A stretch of 64,000 bases of DNA, taken from Mugil cephalus (Eukaryota; Chordata; Actinopteri; Mugiliformes; Mugilidae). Made by a program: the position numbers and the translations under genes. The notes beneath the pieces were generated by a model. That model saw nothing but the letters and a program-made list of their open reading frames with translations. It ran no database searches and had not been told where the DNA came from. The stretch lies in the NCBI RefSeq assembly GCF_022458985.1, contig NC_061771.1, forward strand, positions 31,821,764-31,885,763. Reading direction: 5' to 3'. Below are positions 45,970 through 58,330 of the stretch, piece by piece; the stretch's first letter is position 1, and each line of letters starts with the position of its first letter.

Positions 45970-48900
45970 TCAGCAGGAGTCTGTTTTCTTCATGCAGATA
46001 AATGGATATGTAGCAGTGCATACAGCATTGGTCCATCCCCCTGCAAGAGAACACACTGGTTCATTAAATCTGACAAATGAAACGATAGAAAATAAAAAAG
46101 ATGGACTAAAAACCTCTGTGTTTTTGAATATATTCTCTGTATTAACATATCTATGTACAAAATATCATGAATCTTAAGTGCGGACTAAAGACAATGAATG
46201 GCTTGAATGGAAACACGAAAACATCTAAAGATTCTACTAATATGGAATAAATTAATGCATGTTTTAAGATGGCATTTTAATCTTTAAAATAATTTTTAAT
46301 CAAATCAAATGAAAGACGCAATTAGAGGGAGTTTCAGTACAGTAAATATTTATTTTAAAATACAATCATAAAATAAATCATTTCTCTTTAACTGGAATCA
46401 AATTACAAATAAAATTATTAAAAAGAAAAGTGATCTATGTAATCTACAGGAATGTTATTTCTTATTTTTTTTCTTGCTACAATTATTCTTAGAACAGTTT
46501 TTATTGATGTATTTTTAAATAATATACATTATTAGAGGATGTAGGAAGTTAAATCCCTCTCTCAGAGCTGCAGTAGCTTTTATATAGTGCTAAATTATCT
46601 ATTGTGTCCATTGCAAATTGAAACTATTCATTTGTTGTTTTTTTTGTTTGTTTTTCTTTTTTTTGTTCAAGCTGATTCTCCTGCAAGCATCCATTTCAGT
46701 AGTCACCTCAAAGAGCTGAATGAGAGATAGAAATATTTTGTCTCACCTGTGGTTCTCAGGTAGATACACGGGTAAGAAGTGGCTGAGTTTTGTGAATACC
46801 AGTTGGAGTAGCTGAAGGTACTCTGGTCCAACCATCTCCAGCCCTGGACATCAAGTATAAAAAGAAGATGTTAATTAGAAATGTGTTGTTCTTCTATGCT
46901 CATAATATTAACTAATTAAATGAAGAAATATCATAATGCAGTGATATATTGAAGAAAATGTGGCAATATTAAATATCTGTGAGTGAACATTATATGATTA
47001 GAAGATAATTTCAAGTTAAATCAGTTCAGAACCTTCTCTTTGAACAACAAAGGCACTGATCTCTGACCGAAAACAACATTTGGGACAATGTTTAGCGGAT
47101 AGATGAGACCAGAGTAGAATAGTTTGGTTTAAATGTTTGGGCATCGTCATGTTTGGAGATGAACCAACACTGCATTCCAGCATCAGAACCTCATCCCTCC
47201 ATGAAACATGGGGGCGCTAATGTCCTGGTTTGGGCCTGTTCTGCTGCATCTGCTCATCATTGATGGACCAATGAACTGTGAATTCTACCAGTGAACTCTA
47301 AAAGAAAATGTCAGGACATGAGTCCATGAGCTGAATGTGAAGAGAAACTGGGTCATGGAGGAAGACAAGGAGCCAAGAACACCAGTGGTTCTCCAGAAGA
47401 ACCAGATGAATGTTTAGGAACAAGTCAAAGTCCTGACCTTCATCCAATAGAAACATCTCAAAACTGAACTGGTTCTGTTCTGGGATCAGATTCCTCCAAG
47501 CTGCTGTAGACACTGATCAGCTGTTACCACAAAAATTTTGTCTAAAGGAGTTCACAGACTCACACACTGGACACAAGGACTCACTGACTTTAACACCTCA
47601 CAGAAATGAAAAGATTTTCTTCGATAAATACACAAGTATAATATTTCTGTTTCATGTGTTTGATGGGGTTTTCATTGTCTACTTTTGGGACTCATGAGAA
47701 AATCTGTTGACGTTTTGAGTCATTTATATATAGAAATGTAGAAATTCTGTGTGTGGTTTAATAACCTGGAAGTAGAATCCTCCCATCCAAGCAGTAGTAT
47801 ATCCTGATCCTCTGGTGAGATCCTGCAGGAAACTGTAATCGAACACATCATGGGCCGAAGCCAAGGAGGCCCCGGAACTGGCACAGTTGGTCTTGGAGGG
47901 AGACACACAAATGCTGTGTTAATATGACAAAATGTATTACACGATGTAAAAGCTGGAAGTGTTTCTCTGAGTAACAAATATAAATCACCACAGCACTGGT
48001 CCAAGATCTGCTGGAGGCCACAAACTGATAGCAGTCGCCCTTGTATCTGATCCAACCAGAGGGACATGAGAAGAACCGTCCTGGGGAGACGAGACACGAC
48101 CAGAAAGTAGATTCATTTAATGATAATATATCGAATAGAAAAACATAATAATCAGGGTTCCATCTAAGACAACAAACCTTGGACAGGTGAGGCCACCTCC
48201 TTAGCAGAAACCTCCACAGATTCTTTAACTAAAAGGGGAAAAAAAAAAGATATGTCACATTTTAATCACACTCTTCACACTAATGTGGAGGATATAACAA
48301 GTCAAAATATGTTTTTACCTTCAGGAGTGAAACCTGCAGCTTCACTTTCTACCACTGAGACACAAACAGAGAAAAACAAACAGTTCAAACTGTGATTGTA
48401 ATTTAATCGTGTCAGTGAAAATTGAGGACAACAGTATAACCTTGATATTTTGTTGAAAAATCACACAAATATTTATACATTACACTACTATGGATTAAAT
48501 GAATGTATATTATAAGATGACATTTTAATTATAGTCTAAATCAATGTGAATATGTTTAATGTAATCTTTTGGAAATTAACAATGGGAAATCCATCAGAAC
48601 AACCGATTTGAAAATGGCTTCTGACCAAAGTGTGAAAATATGTTTTTACCTTCAGGAACAAAAACTTCAGCTTCATTTTCTACCACTGAGACACAGACAG
48701 AGAGAAAAACAAACAGTTCGGACTGTGATTGTAATTTAATTGTGTCAGTGAAAATTGAGGACAACAAAGACAATATTTACCAAGTAAACCTCTGCAACAT
48801 TAGGTATTCACACAAATATCTATAAATTCCAGTAATATCGAATAAATGAATGATTATCATAAGATGACATTTTAAGTATTGTTTGATTCAATAAAGTAAA

Positions 48901-51900
48901 TATTTTAATGAAACCTTTTCAAAATTAACAATGGAAAATCCTTCAGAACAGCCATTTTGGAAATGGCCTCCGACAAAAGCATGAAAATATGTTTTTACCT
49001 TCAGGAACAAAAACTTCAGCTTCATTTTCTACCACTGAGACACAGACAGAGAGAAAAACAAACAGTTCAGACTGTGATTGTAATTTAATTGTGTCAGTGA
49101 AAATTGAGGACAACAAAGACAATATTTACCAAGTAAACCTCTGAAACATTAGGTATTTACACGAATATCTATAAATTCCAATAATATTGAATAAATGAAT
49201 GATTATCATAAGATGACATTTTAAGTATAGTTTGATTCAATAAAGTGAATATTTTTAATGTAACCTTTTCAAAATTAACAATGGAAAATCCTTCAGAACA
49301 GCCATTTTGGAAATGGCCTCCGACAAAAGCATGAAAATATGTTTTTACCTTCAGGAACAAAAACTTCAGCTTCATTTTCTACCACTGAGACACAGACAGA
49401 GAGAAAAACAAACAGTTCAGACTGTGATTGTAATTTATTTATGTCAGTGAAAATTGATGACAACAAAGACAATGTTTACCAAGTAAACCTCTGCAACATT
49501 AGGTATTTACACAAATATCTATAAATTCCAATAATATTGAATAAATGAATGATTATCATAAGATGACATTTTAAGTATAGTTTGATTCAATAAAGTGAAT
49601 ATTTTTAATGTAACCTTTTCAAAATTAACAATGGAAAATCCTTCAGAACAGCCATTTTGGAAATGGCCTCTGACAAAAGCATGAAAATATGTTTTTACCT
49701 TCAGGAACAAAAACTTCAGCTTCATTTTCTACCACTGAGACACAGACAGAGAGAAAAACAAACAGTTCAGACTGTGATTGTAATTTATTTATGTCAGTGA
49801 AAATGGATGACAACAAAGACAATGTTTACCAAGTAAACCTCTGCAACATTAAGTATTTACACAAATATCTATAAATTCCAATAATATTGAATAAATGAAT
49901 GATTATCATAAGATGACATTTTAAGTATTGTTTGATTCAATAAAGTGAATATTTTTAATGTAACCTTTTCAAAATTAACAATGGAAAATCCTTCAGAACA
50001 GCCATTTTGGAAATGGCCTCCGACAAAAGCATGAAAATATGTTTTTACCTTCAGGAACAAAAACTTCAGCTTCATTTTCTACCACTGAGACACAGACAGA
50101 GAGAAAAACAAACAGTTCAGACTGTGATTGTAATTTGTGTCAGTGAAAATTGAGGACAACAAAGACAATATTTATCAAGTAAACCTCTGCAACATTAGGT
50201 ATACACACAAATATCTATAAATTCCACTAATATGGATTAAAGGAATGTATGTTATAAAATTACATTTTAATTATAGTTTGATTCAACTTATTAAATATTT
50301 GTTAATGTAACCTTTTCAGAATTGACAATGGAAAATTCATCAGGACAGCCATTTTGGAAATGGCTTCCAACAAAAGCGGGAAACTGAATACAAAGCACAA
50401 GTGGGCAGATGGTGTCAGATTGTACACAACAAGCAAACAAAGAAAAAAAAGTAGTCTGTTGTGCACAGTTGTTTCGCATGTGAACTCAACTTACGCTGGT
50501 TGTCCTCATGCAGCTCCTGTGGTGCAACTTCAGCAGCTCCAACTAAGAGATTAGAATTATTATCATTATTACACTTTTAATTCATTCAAAGAGAAAGTAC
50601 GTGTCTGTGTGTGTCTTTGGTAAGAAAAAGTGGACAGGACAAGTCTCAATTTCTTCATATGTCAGAATATTTTGTCAAACTCTACAATTGTTGATAAGAA
50701 ATGCTACTGATATTGTTTTTACTACCTTCTGTGGTCCTTTTAAGACCATCCACTATCCGAGTCATGGCATGAATAGTGCACACCGAATACACAGCAATCA
50801 ATATACAAAGTCACCTCACATAATATACAACAGCCAAACAGCCAAACAGCCATTTCAGCTCCACACATTTCCAGTCTAATTAAACCAATATGTAGACTAC
50901 ATTAACAATTCAATTTCGATTAAAATCAAATCAGACTCAACTAGTGCCAGAAACTTGAAAATCCGTTTGTTTAATGTGAATATGTCGAATAGAAAAACAT
51001 AATAGTCAAGGTTTCATCTAAGACAACAAACCTTGGGCTGGTGAGGCCTCCTCCCCAGCAGAAACCTCCACAGATTCTTTAACTAAAAGGGGAAAAAAGA
51101 CATGTTACATTATAATCCCACTCTTCACACTAATATGGAAGAAATAACGAGCCAAAATATGTTTTTACCTTCAGGAACAAAAACTTCAGCTTCATTTTCT
51201 ACCACTGAGACACAGACAGAGAGAAAAACAAACAGTTCAGACTGTGATTGTAATTTGTGTCAGTGAAAATTGAGGACAACAAAGACAATATTTATCAAGT
51301 AAACCTCTGCAACATTAGGTATACACACAAATATCTATAAATTCCACTAATATGGATTAAAGGAATGTATGTTATAAAATTACATTTTAATTATAGTTTG
51401 ATTCAACTTATTAAATATTTGTTAATGTAACCTTTTCAGAATTGACAATGGAAAATTCATCAGGACAGCCATTTTGGAAATGGCTTCCAACAAAAGCGGG
51501 AAACTGAATACAAAGCACAAGTGGGCAGATGGTGTCAGATTGTACACAACAAGCAAACAAAGAAAAAAAAGTAGTCTGTTGTGCACAGTTGTTTCGCATG
51601 TGAACTCAACTTACGCTGGTTGTCCTCATGCAGCTCCTGTGGTGCAACTTCAGCAGCTCCAACTAAGAGATTAGAATTATTATCATTATTACACTTTTAA
51701 TTCATTCAAAGAGAAAGTACGTGTCTGTGTGTGTCTTTGGTAAGAAAAAGTGGACAGGACAAGTCTCAATTTCTTCATATGTCAGAATATTTTGTCAAAC
51801 TCTACAATTGTTGATAAGAAATGCTACTGATATTGTTTTTACTACCTTCTGTGGTCCTTTTAAGACCATCCACTATCCGAGTCATGGCATGAATAGTGCA

Positions 51901-54688
51901 CACCGAATACACAGCAATCAATATACAAAGTCACCTCACATAATATACAACAGCCAAACAGCCAAACAGCCATTTCAGCTCCACACATTTCCAGTCTAAT
52001 TAAACCAATATGTAGACTACATTAACAATTCAATTTCGATTAAAATCAAATCAGACTCAACTAGTGCCAGAAACTTGAAAATCCGTTTGTTTAATGTGAA
52101 TATGTCGAATAGAAAAACATAATAGTCAAGGTTTCATCTAAGACAACAAACCTTGGGCTGGTGAGGCCTCCTCCCCAGCAGAAACCTCCACAGATTCTTT
52201 AACTAAAAGGGGAAAAAAGACATGTTACATTATAATCCCACTCTTCACACTAATATGGAAGAAATAACGAGCCAAAATATGTTTTTACCTTCAGGAACAA
52301 AAACTTCAGCTTCATTTTCTACCACTGAGACACAGACAGAGAGAAAAACAAACAGTTCAGACTGTGATTGTAATTTATTTATGTCAGTGAAAATTGATGA
52401 CAACAAAGACAATGTTTACCAAGTAAACCTCTGCAACATTAAGTATTTACACAAATATCTATAAATTCCAATAATATTGAATAAATGAATGATTATCATA
52501 AGATGACATTTTAAGTATTGTTTGATTCAATAAAGTGAATATTTTTAATGTAACCTTTTCAAAATTAACAATGGAAAATTCATCAGAACAGCCATTTTGG
52601 AAATGACTTCCGACAAAAGCCTGAAAATATGTTTTTACCTTCAGGAACAAAAACTTCAGCTTCATTTTCTACCACTGAGACACAGACAGAGAGAAAAACA
52701 AACAGTTCAGACTGTGATTGTAATTTGTGTCAGTGAAAATTGAGGACAACAAAGACAATATTTATCAAGTAAACCTCTGCAACATTAGGTATTCACACAA
52801 ATATCTATAAATTCCACTAATATGGATTAAAGGAATGTATGTTATAAAATGACATTTTAATTATAGTTTGATTCAACTTATTAAATATTTGTTAATGTAA
52901 CCTTTTCAGAATTGACAATGGAAAATTCATCAGGACAGCCATTTTGGAAATGGCTTCCAACAAAAGCGGGAAACTGAATACAAAGCACAAGTGGGCAGAT
53001 GGTGTCAGATTGTACACAACAAGCAAACAAAGAAAAAAAAGTAGTCTGTTGTGCACAGTTGTTTCGCATGTGAACTCAACTTACGCTGGTTGTCCTCATG
53101 CAGCTCCTGTGGTGCAACTTCAGCAGCTCCAACTAAGAGATTAGAATTATTATCATTATTACACTTTTAATTAATTCAAAGAGAAAGTACGTGTCTGTGT
53201 GTGTCTTTGGTAAGAAAAGGTGGACAGGACAAGTCTCAATTTCTTCATATGTCAGAATATTTTGTCAAACTCTACAATTGTTGATAAGAAATGCTACTGA
53301 TATTGTTTTTACTACCTTCTGTGGTCCTTTTAAGACCATCCACTATCCGAGTCATGGCATGAATAGTGCACACCGAATACACAGCAATCAATATACAAAG
53401 TCACCTCACATAATATACAACAGCCAAACAGCCAAACAGCCATTTCAGCTCCACACATTTCCAGTCTAATTAAACCAATATGTAGACTACATTAACAATT
53501 CAATTTCGATTAAAATCAAATCAGACTCAACTAGTGCCAGAAACTTGAAAATCCGTTTGTTTAATGTGAATATGTCGAATAGAAAAACATAATAGTCAAG
53601 GTTTCATCTAAGACAACAAACCTTGGGCTGGTGAGGCCTCCTCCCCAGCAGAAACCTCCACAGATTCTTTAACTAAAAGGACAAAAAAAAAAAAGACATG
53701 TCACATTATAATCCCACTCTTCACACTAATATGGAAGAAATAACAAGCCAAAATATGTTTTTACCTTCAGGAACAAAAACTTCAGCTTCATTTTCTACCA
53801 CTGAGACACAGACAGAGAGAAAAACAAACAGTTCAGACTGTGATTGTAATTTAATTATGTCAGTGAAAATTGAGGACAACAAAGACAATGTTTACCAAGT
53901 AAACCTCTGCAACATTAGGTATTTACACAAATATCTATAAATTCCACTAATATGGATTAAAGGAATGATTATCATAAGATGACATTTTAAGTATAGTTTG
54001 ATTCAATAAAGTAAATATTTTTACTTTAACTTTTTCAAAATTAACAATGCAAAATCCTTCAGAACAGCCATTTTGGAAATGGCCTCCGACAAAAGCGGGA
54101 AACTGAATACAAAGCACAAGTGGGCAGATGGTGTCAGATTGTACACAACAAACAAACAAAGAAACAACAACAAAAAAATACAATCTATTGTGCACAGTTG
54201 TTTCACATGTGAACTCAACTTACGCTGGTTGTCCTTCTGCAGCTCCTGTGGTGCAACTTCAGCAGCTCCAACTAAGAGATTAGTATTATTATTATTACAT
54301 TTTTAATTCATTCAAAGAGAAAGTACGTGCCTGTGTGTGTCTTTGGTAAGAAAAGGTGGACAGGGCAAGACTCAATTTCTTCATATGTCTGAATATTTTT
54401 GTCAAATTCTACAACTATTGATAAGAAATGCTACTGATATTGTTTTAACCACCTTCTGTGGTCCATCCACCATCCGAGTCATGGCATGAATACTGCACAC
54501 CCAATCGTTACAGTCACACATTTGGGAAATATTCCTGAATTATTTTGGGTTTGTCTCTTTAGCGAGTCCAGCTTCACCTCTTAAGATGTTAGCAAACTGT
54601 ACAAGTGAAGAGAAAAGCTCTGACCTGCTGCAGCCGTGGCCACGAGTACACCACTGAGCAAAACAGACAGAATCAGGAGAGCCTTCAT
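45970..54688 (-). CDS. Expanded secreted C-type-lectin-like protein, lectin gene C
   Basis: Signal exon 54688-54625. The stalk is then built from three recurring exon types: 48-bp at 54271-54224, 53132-53085, 51662-51615, 50542-50495; 36-bp at 53800-53765, 52674-52639, 52324-52289, 51204-51169, 50084-50049, 49734-49699, 49384-49349, 49034-48999, 48685-48650, 48354-48319; 51-bp at 53672-53622, 52202-52152, 51082-51032, 48228-48178. The lectin domain follows at 48080-47989, 47891-47766, 46843-46747 and 46040-45970. All stalk exons are phase 1-1 with intact borders, so the 22 coding exons join in frame: 1206 bases, about 401 residues, with a 252-residue acidic cysteine-free stalk against 45 in genes A and B. 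Modules read GAAEVAPQELHEDNQ, VENEAEVFVPE and KESVEVSAGEEASPAQ. The lectin domain keeps six cysteines and a terminal Cys. How many stalk exons are actually spliced is unknown. TATA box at 55207-55214, first exon end at 55136, polyadenylation signal at 45719-45714. Confidence 0.8.
46990..47740 (-). mobile_element. Degenerate Tc1-like transposon in lectin gene C
   Basis: The third copy of the intronic element, between the 126-bp and 97-bp exons as in genes A and B. Transposase not intact. Confidence 0.8.
48640..50060 (-). repeat. 350-bp tandem array carrying the 36-bp stalk exon
   Basis: The 36-bp exon and its flanking intron recur with near-constant spacing: exon ends at 48650, 48999, 49349, 49699 and 50049 (349, 350, 350, 350). 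Neighbouring units differ by only a few bases, so the expansion is recent or homogenised by gene conversion. A further unit spans 52289-52639. Confidence 0.93.
50049..53765 (-). repeat. 1120-bp and 1470-bp tandem cassette array (48-, 36- and 51-bp exons)
   Basis: The block 50049-51168 is repeated at 51169-52288 with no difference noticed by eye. A third copy from 52639 (1470 bases on, because it includes one extra 350-bp unit) differs at only a few positions. Each unit carries one 48-bp, one or two 36-bp and one 51-bp exon. Frames such as those at 50601, 51721 and 53191 are intronic duplicates, not genes. Confidence 0.93.
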
Positions 54689-55206
54689 GATGAAGGTGAT
54701 GACGATGGTAGGGGTGGAGAATAGTGATGATGCTTGATGTCTGGTGGGAAACAGAATGACACAGAGCACAATCTATTAGCGCGTAATTTTTTAGCGTCAC
54801 GAACAATAGTAATCTATCCAGTTCTCCAGCAGCCTAGATCTATAGCAGCATAATAAGGGATGGTTGAGCTTCACCTGAGCCAGAACCAAATATAAGACTT
54901 GTCAAATAGGTTAAAAATGGAGATGGTGTCTGTCTCCTGAACATAATCTGGCAGCTGTTTTTTTTAGGAAAGTATCTTGGTAGCTGAAATCTCTACCTCC
55001 TGATCTATTTTAGAAACTCTAGGAAGCACAAGTAAGCCTGAACTTTGAGAGCAAAACTATCTATATGGTAAGAGAATATGGAACTAGGCCTTTCTGAATT
55101 CTAAGAATTAGAAAGAACAATAGCAGGCGTCTTACCTGGCAGTCAAGGTAGAGATGTTCAGGCGTCGACTGACTGATGAAGTGTCAATGAGGAGGCTGCT
55201 CCGTCC

Positions 55207-55214
55207 TTTAAATA
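55207..55214 (-). promoter_or_regulatory. TATA box of lectin gene C
   Basis: TATTTAAA (minus strand) in the conserved lectin promoter block; the noncoding first exon ends at 55136 with CCAG/GTAAGA. Confidence 0.7.
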
Positions 55215-55599
55215 AATCAGGCAGGTGAATAATTCCCTTTGGCTGGACAATGAAAGGCTTTGTTTGCCGTGTTTTACTCCGAAACAGAAACTATAAAGTC
55301 TTAATAAGGCCAATAAGGAAATGTTGACCTGATATGTTTGGTGATGATTAGCTATTGTTATATAATCACATTACCTTGCTCTCCAGTGTAAGTGTGAAAA
55401 ACTTTTGTGTCTCTCCTTTGTGTTATATTTATCAAGTATATGTCCTTTAATTTTCACGTAAAGTAAGTGACCAGGACTGCTTTCTTTCACCTATGTAATA
55501 TGTAATACATCAAAATTAGGAACATATTTTTCCAGGAGTGATGCTGAAAAACTAGTTCATGCATCTGTACTTGTAAGATTTTACCTTACAACACAGTTA

Positions 55600-55710
55600 G
55601 TTTATGGTTAGCATAGTTAGCCTACATTTAGCACAGTTTGCCTACATTTAGTACAGTTAACCCGCATGTCGCACAATTAGCTTATGGTTAGCACAGTTAG
55701 CCTGTGGAAA
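55600..55710 (+). repeat. Degenerate GTTAGCCTACATTTAGCACA minisatellite
   Basis: About six imperfect units of 18-20 bases containing CAGTTAGCC or CAGTTTGCC in tandem. Confidence 0.75.
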
Positions 55711-57093
55711 AAATCATGTGCGTAGTGTGTAAATTGTGGCTGGGACGAGCTTGGAAAGAGAAAAGTTTCAAGCAATTTCACACGCTCTTCCACTCTGAGT
55801 AGTGACATCACACACTCTGGCAAGAGTTTTTATGAAAAAGATCATGGTCATTGAACAGTGATTGATCAAAAACTATGAGACCTATCAAAACAAGGAATAA
55901 TACACAAATACAGAAGGCTTGTGTCTACATTTTAAAGTTAAGGTCTCTAGGTGAAAGTATGCCTGAACAGTAGACCTTTGAAAAACTTGAAGGTTTTGAA
56001 GGGGATGAAAAAAAGGAGGAAGAGGAAAAATAAGAAGAAACAGGCGACATAACAATAGTTCCTCGAGCACTGCCCCGTGGCTCTAATCACTGGGACCTCA
56101 CTATCTCAAAACATCACTACAGACCCCCACCCCCACCACACCATGGACTGTTCTCAATGCAACTCAGCTATTTCCATCCTCTTCCACCTTTGTGCTGGCC
56201 ATGCAATATTCTTCCAGTGTAAATAGTATCCTGCAATATATTTATTCTTTATCTTATATTTATCCTTTTTTTTTTTTTTTACAAAGTTTTTAAATTTGTA
56301 TTTGTATGCCTGTATACAGTGTTTCTGTTAAATATTCCTGCTGTGCTCTGAGCCATTGCACTAAAATTTTATTTTGATGCGCATGACAAATAAAGTCTGT
56401 CTAAGTCTTGGCATCTGATCTCCTAGAACAAATGTTATTGAGGCGGTACAAGACTCATGAGTGTCAGGTCCTAAAACCATTGACTGGAACGAGAGGCAAT
56501 AAATACATTTTTATGACAGCCAGAGTGAAAAGGAACTGTGTATCAATAAGTTCTTGCATATGTTATGGCGGCTCAAGACATCACATTTAGAAGCACTTGG
56601 ATTAATGAACAGTAGTTTATTAACAATGATTCAAAAGTAAATTCACTCGTTTTACTAATGAACAAAAAAGCAGCAGAAACATACTGCAGTTCAACTTAAA
56701 ATAGAAACTAACAAAGAGAACTCAACAAGATGATCACTCCCATGACTCCAGGGAAAGAACAGAGACCGAACCCTCGAAGGCGGTTTTAGGCTGGAACAGT
56801 GGCCACTGCCTCCAATCGGTACAATCCTCACAAGACCTGAACATAAACACACAACACCACAACACACACCAAACGTTGGGGCCTGGCCGTCACACATCTT
56901 ACTGAGATTACTGGAAACCGAGACAATAGCAGTTATTATAGCAAAGACTTTGGACTCACTTGAACTTTAAGTTAATCTAATCAAGTCCTTGTGATTGTAC
57001 TACTTCTATCCACAAAAATGAATAACTTAATTATGAAACAAAATAAATAAACAATAAAACAAACTAGTTTGATGTTTTTTGTCATTGTTTAAT

Positions 57094-57142
57094 TACAGAG
57101 GTGAAATGTAGGTTTACATTTCACCTACATTTCACCTCTGTA
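57094..57142. repeat. Perfect 20-bp inverted repeat with 9-base loop
   Basis: The left arm at 57094-57113 (core ACAGAGGTGAAATGTAGGT) is the exact reverse complement of the right arm at 57123-57142. It would form a strong hairpin or cruciform. It is not attached to a gene or a recognised element. Confidence 0.9.
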
Positions 57143-58064
57143 CCTACATTCTTGGGATGTGCTGAGAGTAAAACATTTTAACATGTCAGTCTGCTTTTTA
57201 AACTTAAACAAACTTTAAACAAAATCATAGCTTGAAAACATGAATTAACTCATAATGAAAATGCAATAAACAAGTATAATATATCTGTCTCTGTTTAAAT
57301 ATGTATTCTGTAGATTTATAATTCTTTATCTTTCAGGGGCTGGTCTCACCACGGCTGCAGGATGCACTTCCCTTTCATCTGTCAGCAGAGTTCAAACTGT
57401 TAATCATCATAACATGTTCGGAGCTGTGAATGTGACACAACTATAGCTGTAGAATTTCAGTGTGATTGTTTCAGTGAGTGAGAAATCTATTTTAGAATAA
57501 CAGTCTATAAAATATGAATAAAATCAAATATGAAAGAACTTGTCAGAAGCTTTTTGCACTTTCCTGGATTTTAATTTTTTTTGCATCAAAATCTATTTGC
57601 TAACTTTGAAAAGTTCATGCTAGGAATATTATTTGTATTGTTACTGATATTTTATTAATATTGAATGAATCTATAATTACATTATGTTAGAGCAAAGTCA
57701 TATTGTAGAGTTGTGGATGGCGATGATCCAGCAGGTATATGTGGCTATTTAAATCAATCTTTACTGTAATGCATTTCACAATGCAGTGCTGGTAAAATAA
57801 AAGGTTAGGTTGTGCATGTGTTTATTTATTATTAGAGGATATTTCGATAATTATGTGAGTTTGATATTTTTTTCTTCTGCGAAAGTTCACTTTGACGTTA
57901 TGTTGAATTCAGTTTTCACAACCACTTAAACGACTATGTACTAGATTTACCAGAACATAGAGGAAACACAGAGATCCAAACTTTTTTCAGTCCGTCTTCG
58001 TCTTCGTCATAAAATAGTAGTAATAATAACAATAATATTTTTAGGAAATTCTGCATAAATGTCC

Positions 58065-58180
58065 ATCGCTATGCAGATGACACCCAGCTTTACATATATT
58101 TATCCATTAAACCAGATTAAACTGGTTGAACAGACCTAAAGGACGACCTGTCACCATTACTGTTCTCAGACAACTCAGAC
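58065..58180 (+). mobile_element. CR1/L2-type LINE scrap with RT active-site motif
   Basis: The plus frame reads HRYADDTQLYIYLSIKPD at 58065 on, the YADD box of reverse transcriptase. Nothing else of the element is preserved nearby. Confidence 0.7.
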
Positions 58181-58234
58181 ACAAAAGACATCATTGTATT
58201 TGGCCTTATCTTATCACTTAGTTTCTTTGGATAT

Positions 58235-58330
58235 CCTTATCATGGCCTCCAGTACTACTGTGAGAAGGTTCTGGGTTTGAATCCTTAGGCCGACTGGGAA
58301 CTTTCTTGTTTGCTTGTTCTCCCTGTGTCT
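58235..58330 (+). repeat. SINE-like fragment with tRNA B box
   Basis: GGTTCTGGGTTTGAATCC (a B-box variant) is followed by TTGCTTGTTCTCCCTGTGTC. It is the 5' part of the common repeat whose 3' part is at 22236-22380. Confidence 0.55.

Noticed and set aside
49169-52665. Repeated 68-codon antisense frames (49169, 49519, 49869, 52459) and matching 61-codon plus frames
   Set aside because: They are by-products of the 350-bp array; the supported coding part of each unit is only the 36-bp exon in the lectin frame.
50601-53469. Three nearly identical 92-codon frames (50601, 51721, 53191)
   Set aside because: They lie in introns of the duplicated lectin cassettes, have no splice support and simply repeat with the 1120/1470-bp unit.
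48319-53800. CRISPR-like array
   Set aside because: Regular spacing comes from tandem duplication of exon plus intron, units are 350 bp or more, and the genome is eukaryotic.
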